Positions 1 through 11,199 of a DNA stretch of 64,000 bases are shown in pieces. The DNA is from Tyto alba (taxonomy: Eukaryota; Chordata; Aves; Strigiformes; Tytonidae): contig NW_024881282.1 in NCBI RefSeq assembly GCF_018691265.1, positions 52,645,122-52,709,121 of the forward strand. Direction: 5' to 3'. Position 1 is the stretch's first letter. Every line of letters starts with the position of its first letter. The translations under genes and the position numbers were made by a program. The notes below the pieces were generated by a model that saw only the letters and a program-made list of their open reading frames with translations, had not been told where the DNA came from and did not search any database.

Positions 1-3000
1 AAGAAGTCAGTGTCCAAAATATAAATATATTTTTTCCACGTACTTGAAATATAGCAGGGGCTTGATGGTGAGTTGTTGTAATTAATCCACTTCCTGGCTT
101 GATATATTTTGGGATCATTCTGGTGGATGGAATGTTAAATACTGAACTCAGTTCATATTGCTATTTTTTAAATGGAGATTACATTCACTATGTCCAAAGG
201 CATGAATTGTAGGTGCTCCTTGCAAAGCAGAAAAAAGCCACTGCATTGCATTTCTGGTGTGCTTTTACCATTCACTCATTAATAGCAATTTCATCATATG
301 CATCACTGTGAAATTCACGTGATGCAGTAATACATTTTAAAAGATGGTAGCAAAATGATTTTCTCTTTTAACCACCTAGAACCCATTTACTAAAAGATTG
401 CCAAGTCGAAGTCTACAATATCCTATCATCAACCTCTCAACAGCAGCAGCAATATGAATAGTGTCTGTGTACACATGCTTTGCTTGGTCTGAAAGACAGA
501 AAGAAGAGGGAAGGTAGGGAGAGAGAAAGAGATTCCGCTCTTGATAATTCTGGTACAATTTTGGAGTTGTTCTATTTATGTCCCTGGACAGACTCTGAAT
601 TTAGTCCAGTCTAGGAGAATAGAATTTGACTGTAATTTTTACAGGACAATTACCTGACTGTCTAGCTACAGTTATTTAATAGCCTTTTGGAAGCTACATC
701 TGACCTGAAGATCCTATTTGTTGCTTGGATCTAACAATGTGAACATCAAAGGTATGTGTGTTAGGTATGCACGCAAATCCCCTGCAGCTTTTTTCATAAT
801 AGTACTGAAACCCGATACCACATCAAGAATGCAGCGCCTGGAGCACCCTACTACAGCCCCGCGCCCTGGTACAGCTTAAAGTGGTTTCCTTGCTCACAGA
901 GCTCCATCCACCACTTGGAAAGCAGCCTGCTTTCAAATGTTACGGTTGCTAGGGAGTGCTTGTGAACATTATACCAAACGTAGGTCACTTCAGCGAACAG
1001 GATTGCTCAGTATTCACTCTCAGTTCCTGATAACCCTTTCATATTTAGTTGTTTCTGTTGCTTAAGTGGCAAAACCTGATTTTTCATGCCACAAAAAAAA
1101 CAAAGCTACATCCTGTCCTTGGCTAAATTCTGCCCTTGGTTCAGACCAGTTGCAGAGCCTACCCAAAGAGGTAAATGCTTCCACCTCTCAACTAGTCATA
1201 TTTTATTGTGCTTGGAGCCTATGTGGTTTGGGAGTGCCAAAAACATACCGGTTGGTAGCATCTGTGGCTAGGTGGTCCTGGCAGCAGAGGTGAAAGCAGC
1301 TTGCTGGATGAAGGAGTGGGATAGCTGGCCTCCAAATGCTGCTGTAGTTGGCACAGAGAGATATACCCTTTCTGGGAATTAGGTACGCTGGGTAGACAGA
1401 AGCTTGATTTGCAGTTGAACATAATCCACCTCCATGAGATCAGGTATTATATATCAGCACCAGACTGCTTAACAGCAGCTGCAAGATCACTTTAGCGCTG
1501 GCAGCAATGCAACCAAGGATACCCTGATACTCTAGGTATTAACAGGTATGAGAGCTACTGAACGTGCGGAGCAAGATTCTTCTGCTGGTGGTCAGCAGGC
1601 TGCTTCCAGGCACCTAAATGTCCCCACGTTCCATGCCTTGTGACTCCCCAGCCGAGCCTCAAGCAAGACTTTATCTTGAGAAGGGAGCCAGGGAGCATGA
1701 GGGTGCACCTTGAGGAGAGCCCCACGGACACCAGGAGTTGCTGTGAGCCCATTGCTCTCCCAGGCAAATCCCATGGGCAGCAAGGAGGCCACCAGCAAAG
1801 GAAGGACTGCATTTGGAGGAGTGGCAAGGGAATGGTATAGCTTGGGACTGCACGCGTACACCTAGTTGCTTCTGGAAATCTTTGGCTGGTAGGGAACGGT
1901 GCTGGGAGTTTAGATTGGGTTGCACAGTGGGAAAGATCCAAAGGGATGGAATGGAGGCATGAAAGTGGAAAGGAGAGGTGGTAGAGAAGAGGGGGACCAA
2001 ACACATGCCACCTTCCCTGCTTGTACACAAATGGGAACGAAGTCTCTGTGCTGCCCGTTATGTGCAAGGAACTGAAAGGAAACATATAGAAATACCTTAC
2101 ACGTATTTCTTTCTGTATGGCTGTATTGTTGTCATGTTTGGCTTCTTTATTCTCATAGAAGTGTGTGCATTACTGACATATTTTGGGGGTTTTGTGGTGT
2201 TTTTAAAGAGAGCAATTGGGGAGTTTGTTTAGAAAGACTGGTTTTAGGTACCAGTGGGTTTTTTAGATTTTAGGATCAGATGCTTTTTGTAGGCTTTATG
2301 GGAGTGCTTCATCTTCTCAGATCATAAAAAGGAAGAGAGAAACAGGAAGGCCCTGGGACTGTATTGCCTCGGGGAGTGGAGGATTACACCCCTACCTGCA
2401 AGCAGAGAAACAACCTGCCATTCAAGGCTGATGACAGCAGGATCCACATGAGCTCATGCTCTTCCTGAAGACGAACTCAAGCCATGTCTCAGCATGGCAA
2501 TCTGTGGAGAAGCAGGTCTGTTTCAGTTTTGTTGTTAGACAGTGCTGGCAGCGGGACAGCCAGGACATTCACTGTTTGTTACACAAGTACTTCAAAAGGG
2601 TGTGGGGACAGTGATGGGATAAGGAGTTGCCCATGCCTCTTCCCCTTTCATCACCTCCCAGGAATGTCTGCCTTTGGGGCTAATTTAGATGCATTTACCT
2701 TAACAAATGTGTGGCCTTTTCAGAGACATTTTTTCACTTTAATTCCTGTCTGCCCTTGCTGGCACATGCCCTTGGCAATTTGTGGTTATTCTGCTCATTT
2801 GGCATTGTATAGTTGTCCTTTATTACTGGATATAGATTTTTTTTTTTACAGTTAAGCAAACGCAGAGCTCATGAAAGTGATACAGTCTCGCTCCATTTTA
2901 CTTAGCAAATACTGGGCTTTTTTCTTTTTAATTATTTTTTTCTTTTTTCTCTACCAAAAAGACAATGTTTTGCTAACTGTAAACTCCTTTGCCAGCCTGA

Positions 3001-6000
3001 AACTGATGATTTTTTGAGTCTTTCAGATGCATCATCACAGTTCCAGAAAGGTTCCTGACTGACAAGTAAGCCGGGACTTCTGTGAAATATCCACATCAGG
3101 ATATTATTAGTAAATGTTCTGTACCTCAGAGGGAACCCCTCCAATATCATGTAAGCTACATATGGCTCCCTACTCAGCAGCGTGGACATCTCCTCCCTCT
3201 CCTTACTCCCAAGTGTGATGGGGCCCAACCTTTTGGGCTGGGGTTGGTTGAATGGTCCCTTACAGAGGTACTCAAGGTCTCAACTCTAACCATGACTTAA
3301 TACGTGAAGACACTTCTTGCACATCCATGCTCATCCCATGACAAGATGATGTCTGTGGTTGGACCAACCGACAGACATGAGATCAGATGGGTGAAGACCA
3401 GGATCCACACATCCTCGAAGAGAGAGCACAGTGAAAAGAAGGCTGTTGCCCTCTGCTCAGGGTAAGGGCCTTCAGAAAAGAGGATGCAGGGCAATTTTGC
3501 ACTGTTGATAATTTTGGCAGGGAGGTTCCAGCACATGAGCTTTAGTTTAACCAGCCCTGCACTAGAAAACAGTATGTCCATTTAAAATTTTGAACCTTCA
3601 GTTCTAGCACTGGCCAGTAGTATCTGGGAATGCACTTTCGCACAGCTGTCTCAGCCATACTACACTCCAACTACAGGGCTGCCAATGTCCTGGGGGAGGC
3701 TTCAGTGTGCAGGAACTACATTCCTGGAAGAGCTTGGGACACCAATGAACCACAGAGACTCTAGGAGCAAAATGTGTAATACATTCACTGATTAGCATCC
3801 TGTAGTAACACAAATACAGACAAGGACATCTAGTTCCTGAAGACTACAGAACTAATCCCAATCTGAACCTGACCTACTGGTACATGGCAGACAAGGACAA
3901 ACTGCAAGCAAAAGAACTTGGGAAGTGCCTGTACACCACCACGGTGAACATGTTTGAAGCCTCAACAGTATCACTTGTGGTAGATTTCTTTTTTATTTCC
4001 AAGTACATTTTTCTAAACTCTCGGTGTTCCTTCAGAAATGGAAATCTCACTCATTACCAGATGTCCTGTGAGAGACCTGTGATGCTGTGTGATGGGTCAT
4101 ATTGGTACTACTCCTCAGTTCAACCTGGACTTCCTTGTGAAAAGCTTAAGAATATGTATCAGGTAACTAAAAACAATCACGGTATTTAAATACATAATCT
4201 CATCTCTGAATATCCTTTTAATCTCTGTAGATCTCAACGTGATTTATACACTGGAAATGACATGGGAACCTTATAAAAGGATCCATTTCACTCTGTACCG
4301 AAATGCAGCCATTTCTGGGATGAGGTCTGGCAGCTGTTTTAACAGCACAAGACAATGTTACATACAGTTGAGGCAGGAGCTGAAGAATAGCATATCCAGT
4401 GTACGTGGCAGGGAAGGAAGGATGTAATTATCCAAATTGGAATTTTGCCAGGACATTGGGGTCAAAACCCGGACTCTTTTGAAAAGTGCCATGGGAATGC
4501 TAATGACCACAAGTGGTCAGGGCCTTGATTTTACATCTCATTTGAAAAACAACACCTCTAACAGTGTTCTTGAGTACCATGCAAAAGCATTCATCCTAAG
4601 TGAATCAGAAAGAAAAGTGCATCCCAGCACAGCAGCTAGGTGTCCTTGGAAGTATTCATTTGTTTCCCAGTTAGCCTATATAATCTAAGAGCCCACGGGA
4701 CATATACATACCCCTTTCACAGCACTGGTCTACAAAGAGAACAGGACACTGCTTGTGTTGGATGTATTTATCAGAAACTCAGACCACGATCACACTATTT
4801 TCAAAACAGCAATACCCCTCCCATGACCATTTCATGACTTGACTTCTGTTGACTAAAATCTGAATCACACTGAGTATTTAATCTATGAATGGCTATTAAC
4901 CAACCAAACAACTTACTATTGTGGTAGTAGTGAGATACTGTATTCTGCATGATTTAAGTACATGAACACATCACTGACTTAAAAGGCATTTTAAAGATCA
5001 ACACCAGGTAAGCAGCAATAACAGAATACATATGGGCTTTAGCCTACTTCAGATATGAGGATATACAGCATCACTTTACACGTATTTTACTACAGTGAAG
5101 CAATGGGGACAGGCTAGCAGCCTGTGCATGGGCAGTCACTAATACTCATCAAAGCTCAGCCAGAACACTTTAATGCAGTTGTGCATTAAATATCTCAGAC
5201 TAGAAATTATGTCCCTATCTCTTTTTATAGATTTGGAGAGAGGAACTTAGTGCTAATGCACTAAGGTGGCTTACACCTTAAGACCGTTAATTTTAGATCA
5301 GTCTTAATTCTTAAAATCAAGTTTAGCAATCTACCCACCCTGAATAGTTTCTGCCTGGCAGAAAATATCACACATTTTCAACAAGCCCCTGTTGCTTTTA
5401 GGGTAATTCTTAGACTCTGTCAGCTGAGCGCCAGACCTAACAGCAGGTGCCTCCAGGCACTCAAATGACTGTGGTCCTCCAACAGCTCATGAACTACATC
5501 ATGCTGGACTGTGTACCACAGCCAGCAGTGGGACCAGGAGGAATCAAATCCTGTACTACTGGAGACAGGAAAAACCACCAAAGCTGACATTTCCAGGCTG
5601 ACCAGCAAATGTTCAACCAGCTACTCGCTCTGTTCTTGTCTTCCCATGCCACAGCTGTGGGGAAACAATCAATGGACCCAGCAAGCTAGGCAGAGACACT
5701 CTGAGCAACAAGATTTTCATGCAACGTTGAGAGAATGAGGGGAATTACTGTCCCTGCATTAGATGCTGCACAGCTGATCCCCTCACGTGAAGCATGGGTG
5801 CTCCGAACATGGAAGACTTGACAGAAGGTGGGCTGTGGAAAAGAGCTCCAGAGAGATTAAATACTTCCTCTCAGAACATGGATCAATATTCAAGAACATT
5901 ACTGAATACAGTTTTCTTGGACCTGGTCTAGACCTCTACCACAGTCCTCGTTTTTAAAATATGACTCAAAAGATTATGGGAGTTTGTCACCTGCATTCAA

Positions 6001-7480
6001 ATGCCATCCATAGGAAGGAATCCCCCCTCTGGCCATAATCCTAAGAAACCTGTAGCAGACTTTCACTTGTGATGGAGTCCAACAGCCCATCCTGCACAGG
6101 AGGTCACATCGGATTACCACATGGCCCCATCTGGCTTTAGCATCTGTGAATCAAGGGCTGGATATCGATGTCACTAGTCTAACAAGGGAGAACTAGTTTG
6201 TCTCATAGAAATATTGCCAAGATGGTTTCTGTTTCACAAGCATTTCCTTACATAGCAGGAACATGTGCGCATGTGCTGCAGAGAAATTAAGTAATAAATT
6301 ATGATCAAGGAAAATAAAAGAAGCTGACACAAAACCCACTAAGACCAGATGCACATAACTAGAAATATCAAATTTGTTTGAACAATCTCACAGAAGTGAA
6401 CCCAACCCAAATCCACCACGCTGATAGCATGAGTAAGAGTAACTGCACGCGGGCGAGCGCAGGACTGCGCACCGGGAGAAAGTGAATCTTGGAGGTTCTA
6501 CAGGGTGAGGCAAGGTATTATATAGGTCTTTCAGCTACAGAGTTATATATAATGTAGGAATATGCAGCAATGCCTGTTCAGAAGAAACTTAAGATCAGTT
6601 ACCAGTCTTTGCTTTAGTTAGGTACTGGTTTTGAATACACTTGAGGAAACAGCATTATGTACACAAGATCACATTAGATAGCTTTCACTCAAATGAGATA
6701 CATGTGACACTACATGAAGCACAGACCAGCAAACCTAATAGTTCATCTCCTTTTTATAAAATCGGAACCAAAATTGTCATTTTTGCCTGACAGTAACCAA
6801 GCACAGATTGTCCTTTTTTCAAAGCAAAATCTAGTTAACAGAAACACAAGCGTGTTTGCTCCTGATCTCACTGTTAGAAGCTCAAGTTAATGTTTGTCTG
6901 CTTTTCTGGACTTATACAAGTATTAGTTAACCTGTCACCCAGCTAATTTTTACTTATTTATTAATACTAATACTATTAATTATTCCAGATTATTTGCTTG
7001 TGCCCTTAAGAGCAATTTATCTTAATGTTAAACATTTTCTCCTATTTCCTTTCCACCACTGCCTTCTTTGTAAAAGAGCTGCTGAATCTTCACTGCACTC
7101 AGTGTCCACAGCATTATAAAAATCCCCAACAAATTTACAAAATCCAAGCCTTCTCTTGCTTGTTGTTTTACTCAGCTTACTATCCTCTCATTGTTTTACT
7201 TTAATTGCTTGATACCGTCCCCATTTTCCTCAGTTCATAATTTCCCTGAAGGTCAGAAACAATACATCAGGAAATACCACCTGCTATTCAGGGATATCTC
7301 AGGAAATTTGCATTTCCACTTTGTAAAGTGTTATTATTTTGGACTGACAACGTACATTTGTTTCATTATCCCGAAGTGTTGGGATCCCTGAAAGCTAGAA
7401 AGAGAGAGGATGGGTGCCCTGGCTGGCCTTCTGCTAGCATTTCGTGGTCATTAACAATCAAGAGTGAGAAGACAAACAAC
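1..7480. other. Non-coding stretch, no recognisable gene
   Basis: AT-leaning sequence with few CpGs and no repeat I can assign. Open frames here are short and overlap on both strands. The longest, 176 codons on the minus strand at 1555-2085, lies in a locally stop-poor patch where frames on both strands are open, which argues against a real gene. A short exon-like segment at 4036-4163 is discussed under findings. I see no promoter, RNA gene or mobile element here. Confidence 0.7.
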
Positions 7481-8149
7481 TTGCTGAAAGATGTGCGTGC
7501 TTCACACGCAGCTCTCCCCGTCACTTCCACAGGAGTATGGGAGTGATTCAGCCTCCTCGCTGGTCTCCCCCTGCTCGGCCAGCCCTCCCCTGCAGCTCGG
7601 TTGCTGCCTGAGCGCATTCTTCCACCCTCTGCAAACAGCATGGAGGAATGAGGTGGTGGGTGCAGCCAGAGGATTTACTCCCCAGCAGGAATACAGGAGG
7701 CTTGAGTGGGGTTTCTGCAAGGAGTTGGATGTCTTCCTTCTAGCCCTTTATTTGCTGGATGTGAGAACGTGGCATTTTGAGACCACTGGCAGGGGAAGGA
7801 AAGCTGCCCCCAGTTAGGTGCTCGCAAGCCTTGCAACCTTCACAAGAGCTGTAGCAAACATCCCCAAAACAAACTTCAGCCCTTCGGCATTTTTTCTCCA
7901 GAGGGGCACTTTTGAGGTGGCCATCAATACAAACGCCAGCAATTCTATTCCCTTAATGTTCTCAGCACAACCATGAGGGGCCAGGGAGGAAGGAGGAGAC
8001 CTGTTAGAGGGAAAGCTGCAGTCCTGCACGTTTCTGATGCATTTTCTACACAACATGGAGTACTCTAAGCTTTAGTAGCCTTCTTCCCAGCTCTTCAAAC
8101 CCAAACTTATCTTTGGCTGTTTTGTTTTCTTCTCCCAAGCTGGTGGGGA

Positions 8150-8960
8150 AGAGCCATGCCCCGCAGTGCAGAGCGGAGTACCTGCTTGGAGCGGCCGCGG
8201 CTGGGGCCACGAGTGGCGAGGCTGCACATCACATCCCCTCACGCACGCGTCGGGAAGCGTGTGCTGCGTGAAATGTCGGGGGGAGAGGGGTGTTCACAAC
8301 CACCTACTGCTTCTCCTGCCGAGTCTGCCCTGTGGCCCAGAAACACGGCCAATGACAGACATGAGGCAACCGGACTGAAGGTATAAATGTGCTTAAAAAT
8401 GGCTTTATTTGCAGAGGTCTGTCCAAATCCAGCTCCATGGCTCAGGAGGAAGCGTGACTGTGGGAACTTCCTTGCACAGTTTCTTCTTGGCTGACCGAAC
8501 ACATCCCAGAGATTTCACTTCTGGGAGGAATGCCTTGAAGCGATTTTTTTTTTATGATGCGGGTGTTTCAAGACATATCTCTATTTCAAGCAACAGCGCT
8601 GGAGACTGCTGAGAGAGGGCAGCGAGCCTTCCTGGCTGAATTAAAGGAAACTTTCGTTTTGGCTGGCTGCACGCAAGGGCACGAGTGAGGCGGCAACGGA
8701 GGAGCGTGCTCGGGGACAGCTTCCCTGAGCCACCCTCCAGCCCCGCCGACGCTGGGGAGCTGCACTGTCACCGTCACCGCCAGAGCCAAGCCAGCTTGCT
8801 GCCGGGGAACTCCACATTATGCAGAGCCAGGGGTGACGCAGGCTCCTCTGCCTCAGTGCAGGGGCAAGGCTGAAAGCTGCCGCCGCTGCCAGCAGGCGCG
8901 AGCTGCAGATGCGGCACTGGCACAAGCAGCTCCAAAGCTGCCCAAAGTTGAATTGAGCTT
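8150..8960. promoter_or_regulatory. CpG-rich cluster, candidate CpG island
   Basis: The stretch 8155-8280 contains about 14 CpG dinucleotides in roughly 125 bases, including a NotI-type site (GCGGCCGC) and the run ACGCACGCGTCGG. A second dense block follows at 8690-8930. The surrounding DNA is strongly CpG-depleted, so local escape from methylation-driven decay is likely. Vertebrate CpG clusters often mark promoters or enhancers active in the germ line. No gene I recognise begins here. The middle part (8380-8640) is less GC-rich, so this may be two neighbouring clusters rather than one island. A TATA-like motif lies just downstream at 9000-9006. Confidence 0.45.
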
Positions 8961-8999
8961 GGTTTGCTCCTCTCGCCCAAGAAGAGGAAATGCGAAGAG

Positions 9000-9006
9000 G
9001 TATAAA
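9000..9006 (+). promoter_or_regulatory. TATA-like motif downstream of CpG cluster
   Basis: The sequence GGTATAAAG lies about 40 bases after the CpG-rich block and could act as a core promoter element for a plus-strand transcript. A 7-base match is common by chance, and its only support is its position beside the CpG cluster. Confidence 0.15.
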
Positions 9007-9154
9007 GTCACCATGCCCTTTCCCAGACAGGAGGGCTACTGCAAACTAGCTGAGAACTTGCCCCGCCTCGGGGGAGTCCTGCCCAGCTGTTTGATTAGCA
9101 GTTGGTGGGTGTCGATGGTGAGTTCTTGCTTGGCAGAGAGCTTCGAGTTGGCAC

Positions 9155-9253
9155 TGACTCAGAGGCTGTTTGCACAAGGGCTGTCTTTTAAAAAAACTTC
9201 AGACTGATAAAACTAATGACTGTGTTGAGAGGTGCTCATAAAACACTGAGTCA
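9155..9253. promoter_or_regulatory. Pair of AP-1-like sites
   Basis: TGACTCA at 9155-9161 and TGAGTCA at 9247-9253 are two perfect TRE heptamers about 92 bases apart, just downstream of the CpG-rich cluster. AP-1 (Fos/Jun) binds this motif at enhancers. Two perfect copies close together are suggestive, but single heptamers are expected every few kilobases by chance. Confidence 0.2.
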
Positions 9254-9844
9254 CCCTTTATATGATTAAGGAAGCCGTCACTGATCTTTCAAGGTGGCCT
9301 GAATGGGTTATTCCCCTCCACACATTGCTGAATTCAGAAATATCAATCTGCATGACACTTTGGATGACCTAGGCTGACAGTCAGAGAGTTCAAAAGGTGA
9401 GGAACACCTCTCAACAGGAATAAACAGTGACGCACATTTGGAAATAACCCTTGAAATTACGAATAGCTGTTTAGTACCCTCTCCTGCCTGGAAGCTTTTG
9501 TGCTACTAAACAGTTACCTAGGAGGTATGGCAAGAAATTACTGTAAACCAGCCCCAGCTGTCTTAAAGGCTGATTTAAAAATCAGGAGGAGAAATGCCAA
9601 TGTTTAATATTCAAACAAAAAAATGTTTCATTTTTAAACATTTATGTTCCTTTTATGATTGTTAAATCAGTATTAATACAGAATGTAAACCATTTTACAG
9701 CCTCCACACAGGACTTTCCTGTTGCTCCCTTCCCAAGAAGTCTGTTTTTTAGGCAGATGAGCACTACCAGTGTGAGGTTCAGAAATGCTGGTCTTAGTAA
9801 CTTCAGAGAGAGGCCTGTTGCCCTTCTTCAGACACATTGTCTAA

Positions 9845-9893
9845 TGACTTCAGTGAGAGTTCTGCCTAGAGTAAAAATACTGAGTTTTGGCCC
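9845..9893. repeat. Palindromic MITE-like repeat remnant (half copy)
   Basis: The stretch begins TGACTTCAGTGAGAGTTCTG and ends in TTTTGGCCC. It matches, from memory, one half of the short palindromic non-autonomous DNA repeats found widely in turtles, crocodilians and birds, whose core reads TTGACTTCAATGGGAGT and whose ends read GGCCC. The partner arm is not recognisable. It is worn, so the copy is old. Confidence 0.45.
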
Positions 9894-10429
9894 ATTACCT
9901 TCAAATAAACAGAACAGTTTATTTGTGGTTTGAGGTGCTTCCTCTTGTCTGAACTTTCAGTTTTCCAGGCTAAGCCAAAGAGGTACAAAGGGGGTTTCCT
10001 GCAATCCCCTGAGTCGTACATGCACTCAAAAGGGCTCCCAAATTTCTCTCTTGAGTTTTGTGACCTGAGTTTGCAACTGCAACCCCTGCCTTCACTGAGC
10101 AGAAGCAGCAGGTAGAGATGGGATGTCTTGACAATGAGCTTTCACTGAGTTGAAAAATAATCCTTCTTCAATGCTGGCTTCCAAAGACAAAAACCTTTCT
10201 GTAACATTCTTTAGTCTTCATCCTCTCTGGAAACCATATAAGCTAAGACATGGTGTGTTTCTAAAAATCTCTTACAACCTCTAGATGAAAACCAGGACAG
10301 TACAGAAAAGCAGAAGTAGAAACAATAGCCAACAGCCATGCTTCTACCATTTATTTCCCCTTGCTCCAACAAGACCATCCAAAAAGCAGCCAGTCAATAC
10401 TCATGAGCAAACCTCACACCAGTCCACTG

Positions 10430-10620
10430 CGTCCTGCTAACGTCACGCAGCTGCTGCCCCCGTCCATGCACGTCCTCATGCGTTTGAACCGACTCCATTC
10501 ATTCATTTGGGAGAAGGTGCTGCAGTTCTCCCCCCCCTGCCCGTTTCCTTTCCAGAGAGCACCCCAGCGCTGAGGGCTGCAAAGCCCCCCGGCTCCCTTC
10601 CTCAGCGTCACCCCTGCCGT
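10430..10620. promoter_or_regulatory. Small CpG-rich cluster with CRE-like half site
   Basis: About 14 CpGs fall within roughly 190 bases, in clear contrast to the flanks. The block includes AACGTCACG (a CREB/ATF-like TGACG half site on the minus strand, at 10439-10447). It could be a small CpG island or enhancer. No transcript start is visible and the open frames across it resemble no known protein. Confidence 0.3.
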
Positions 10621-10979
10621 GGTCTGGGGAGGAAGTGGTTCTGACATGTATTTTACTGATGTTTTAAAGCATATGGTCTGAATGCTCTGAATGCCGTGGA
10701 AGATTACTGTCACATGTACTAACCCAGTGCCTATCTGTTGACATAGTATCACCTTTCATAAATCGCTGGATACCATTTTCCCATCAGCATTGCTCTAAAC
10801 ACAGGAATTATAGGCAGGACACAGATCCAAACAACCCTTATATGCTTAATAAAATAAATAACAGTCAGCCCCTTAAACATATCTCCTTTAAAGGAATTTT
10901 CCTTATTTTAGATCAAACACATCCTTGGGAATCCATGCTAATTTGTACTTTCCAGTGCCATAAATAACTAACACAAAGG

Positions 10980-10996
10980 AAAAAAAAAAAAAAAAA
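10980..10996 (+). repeat. Poly-A tract (17 A)
   Basis: A pure run of 17 adenines. No retrogene or LINE body is recognisable upstream, so I treat it as a simple repeat rather than as a retroposon tail. Confidence 0.9.
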
Positions 10997-11142
10997 CCAG
11001 CACATTCAAAATCAACCAGATCTATATTTTTAAATTCTAAAATATACGCTCATGTCATGCTTTGGGTACTGGCACAATTTCTGAATGAATGCAAACAAAG
11101 CAAGATCTGCTTGAATGCATCAGACCCCCTAATGCATACTTA

Positions 11143-11199
11143 GCATAGCTCCAGGTCAATGGAGCCAGACCAATTTACACCAGTTCAACAGTTGGTCTG
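11143..11199. repeat. Palindromic MITE-like repeat remnant
   Basis: The stretch runs from CATAGCTCCAGGTCAATGG through CCAATTTACACCAG to a degraded TTGGTCTG end. The order (AGCTCC, TCAATGGAGC, TTTACACCAG, then a GGCC-like end) is that of the right arm of the short reptilian/avian palindromic repeats also seen near 20427, 21112 and 60831. It is old and incomplete. Confidence 0.45.

Noticed and set aside
1555..2085. 176-codon minus-strand open frame
   Set aside because: It overlaps other open frames on both strands in a stop-poor patch. The translation is low in structure and resembles no family, and no splice or promoter support was seen.
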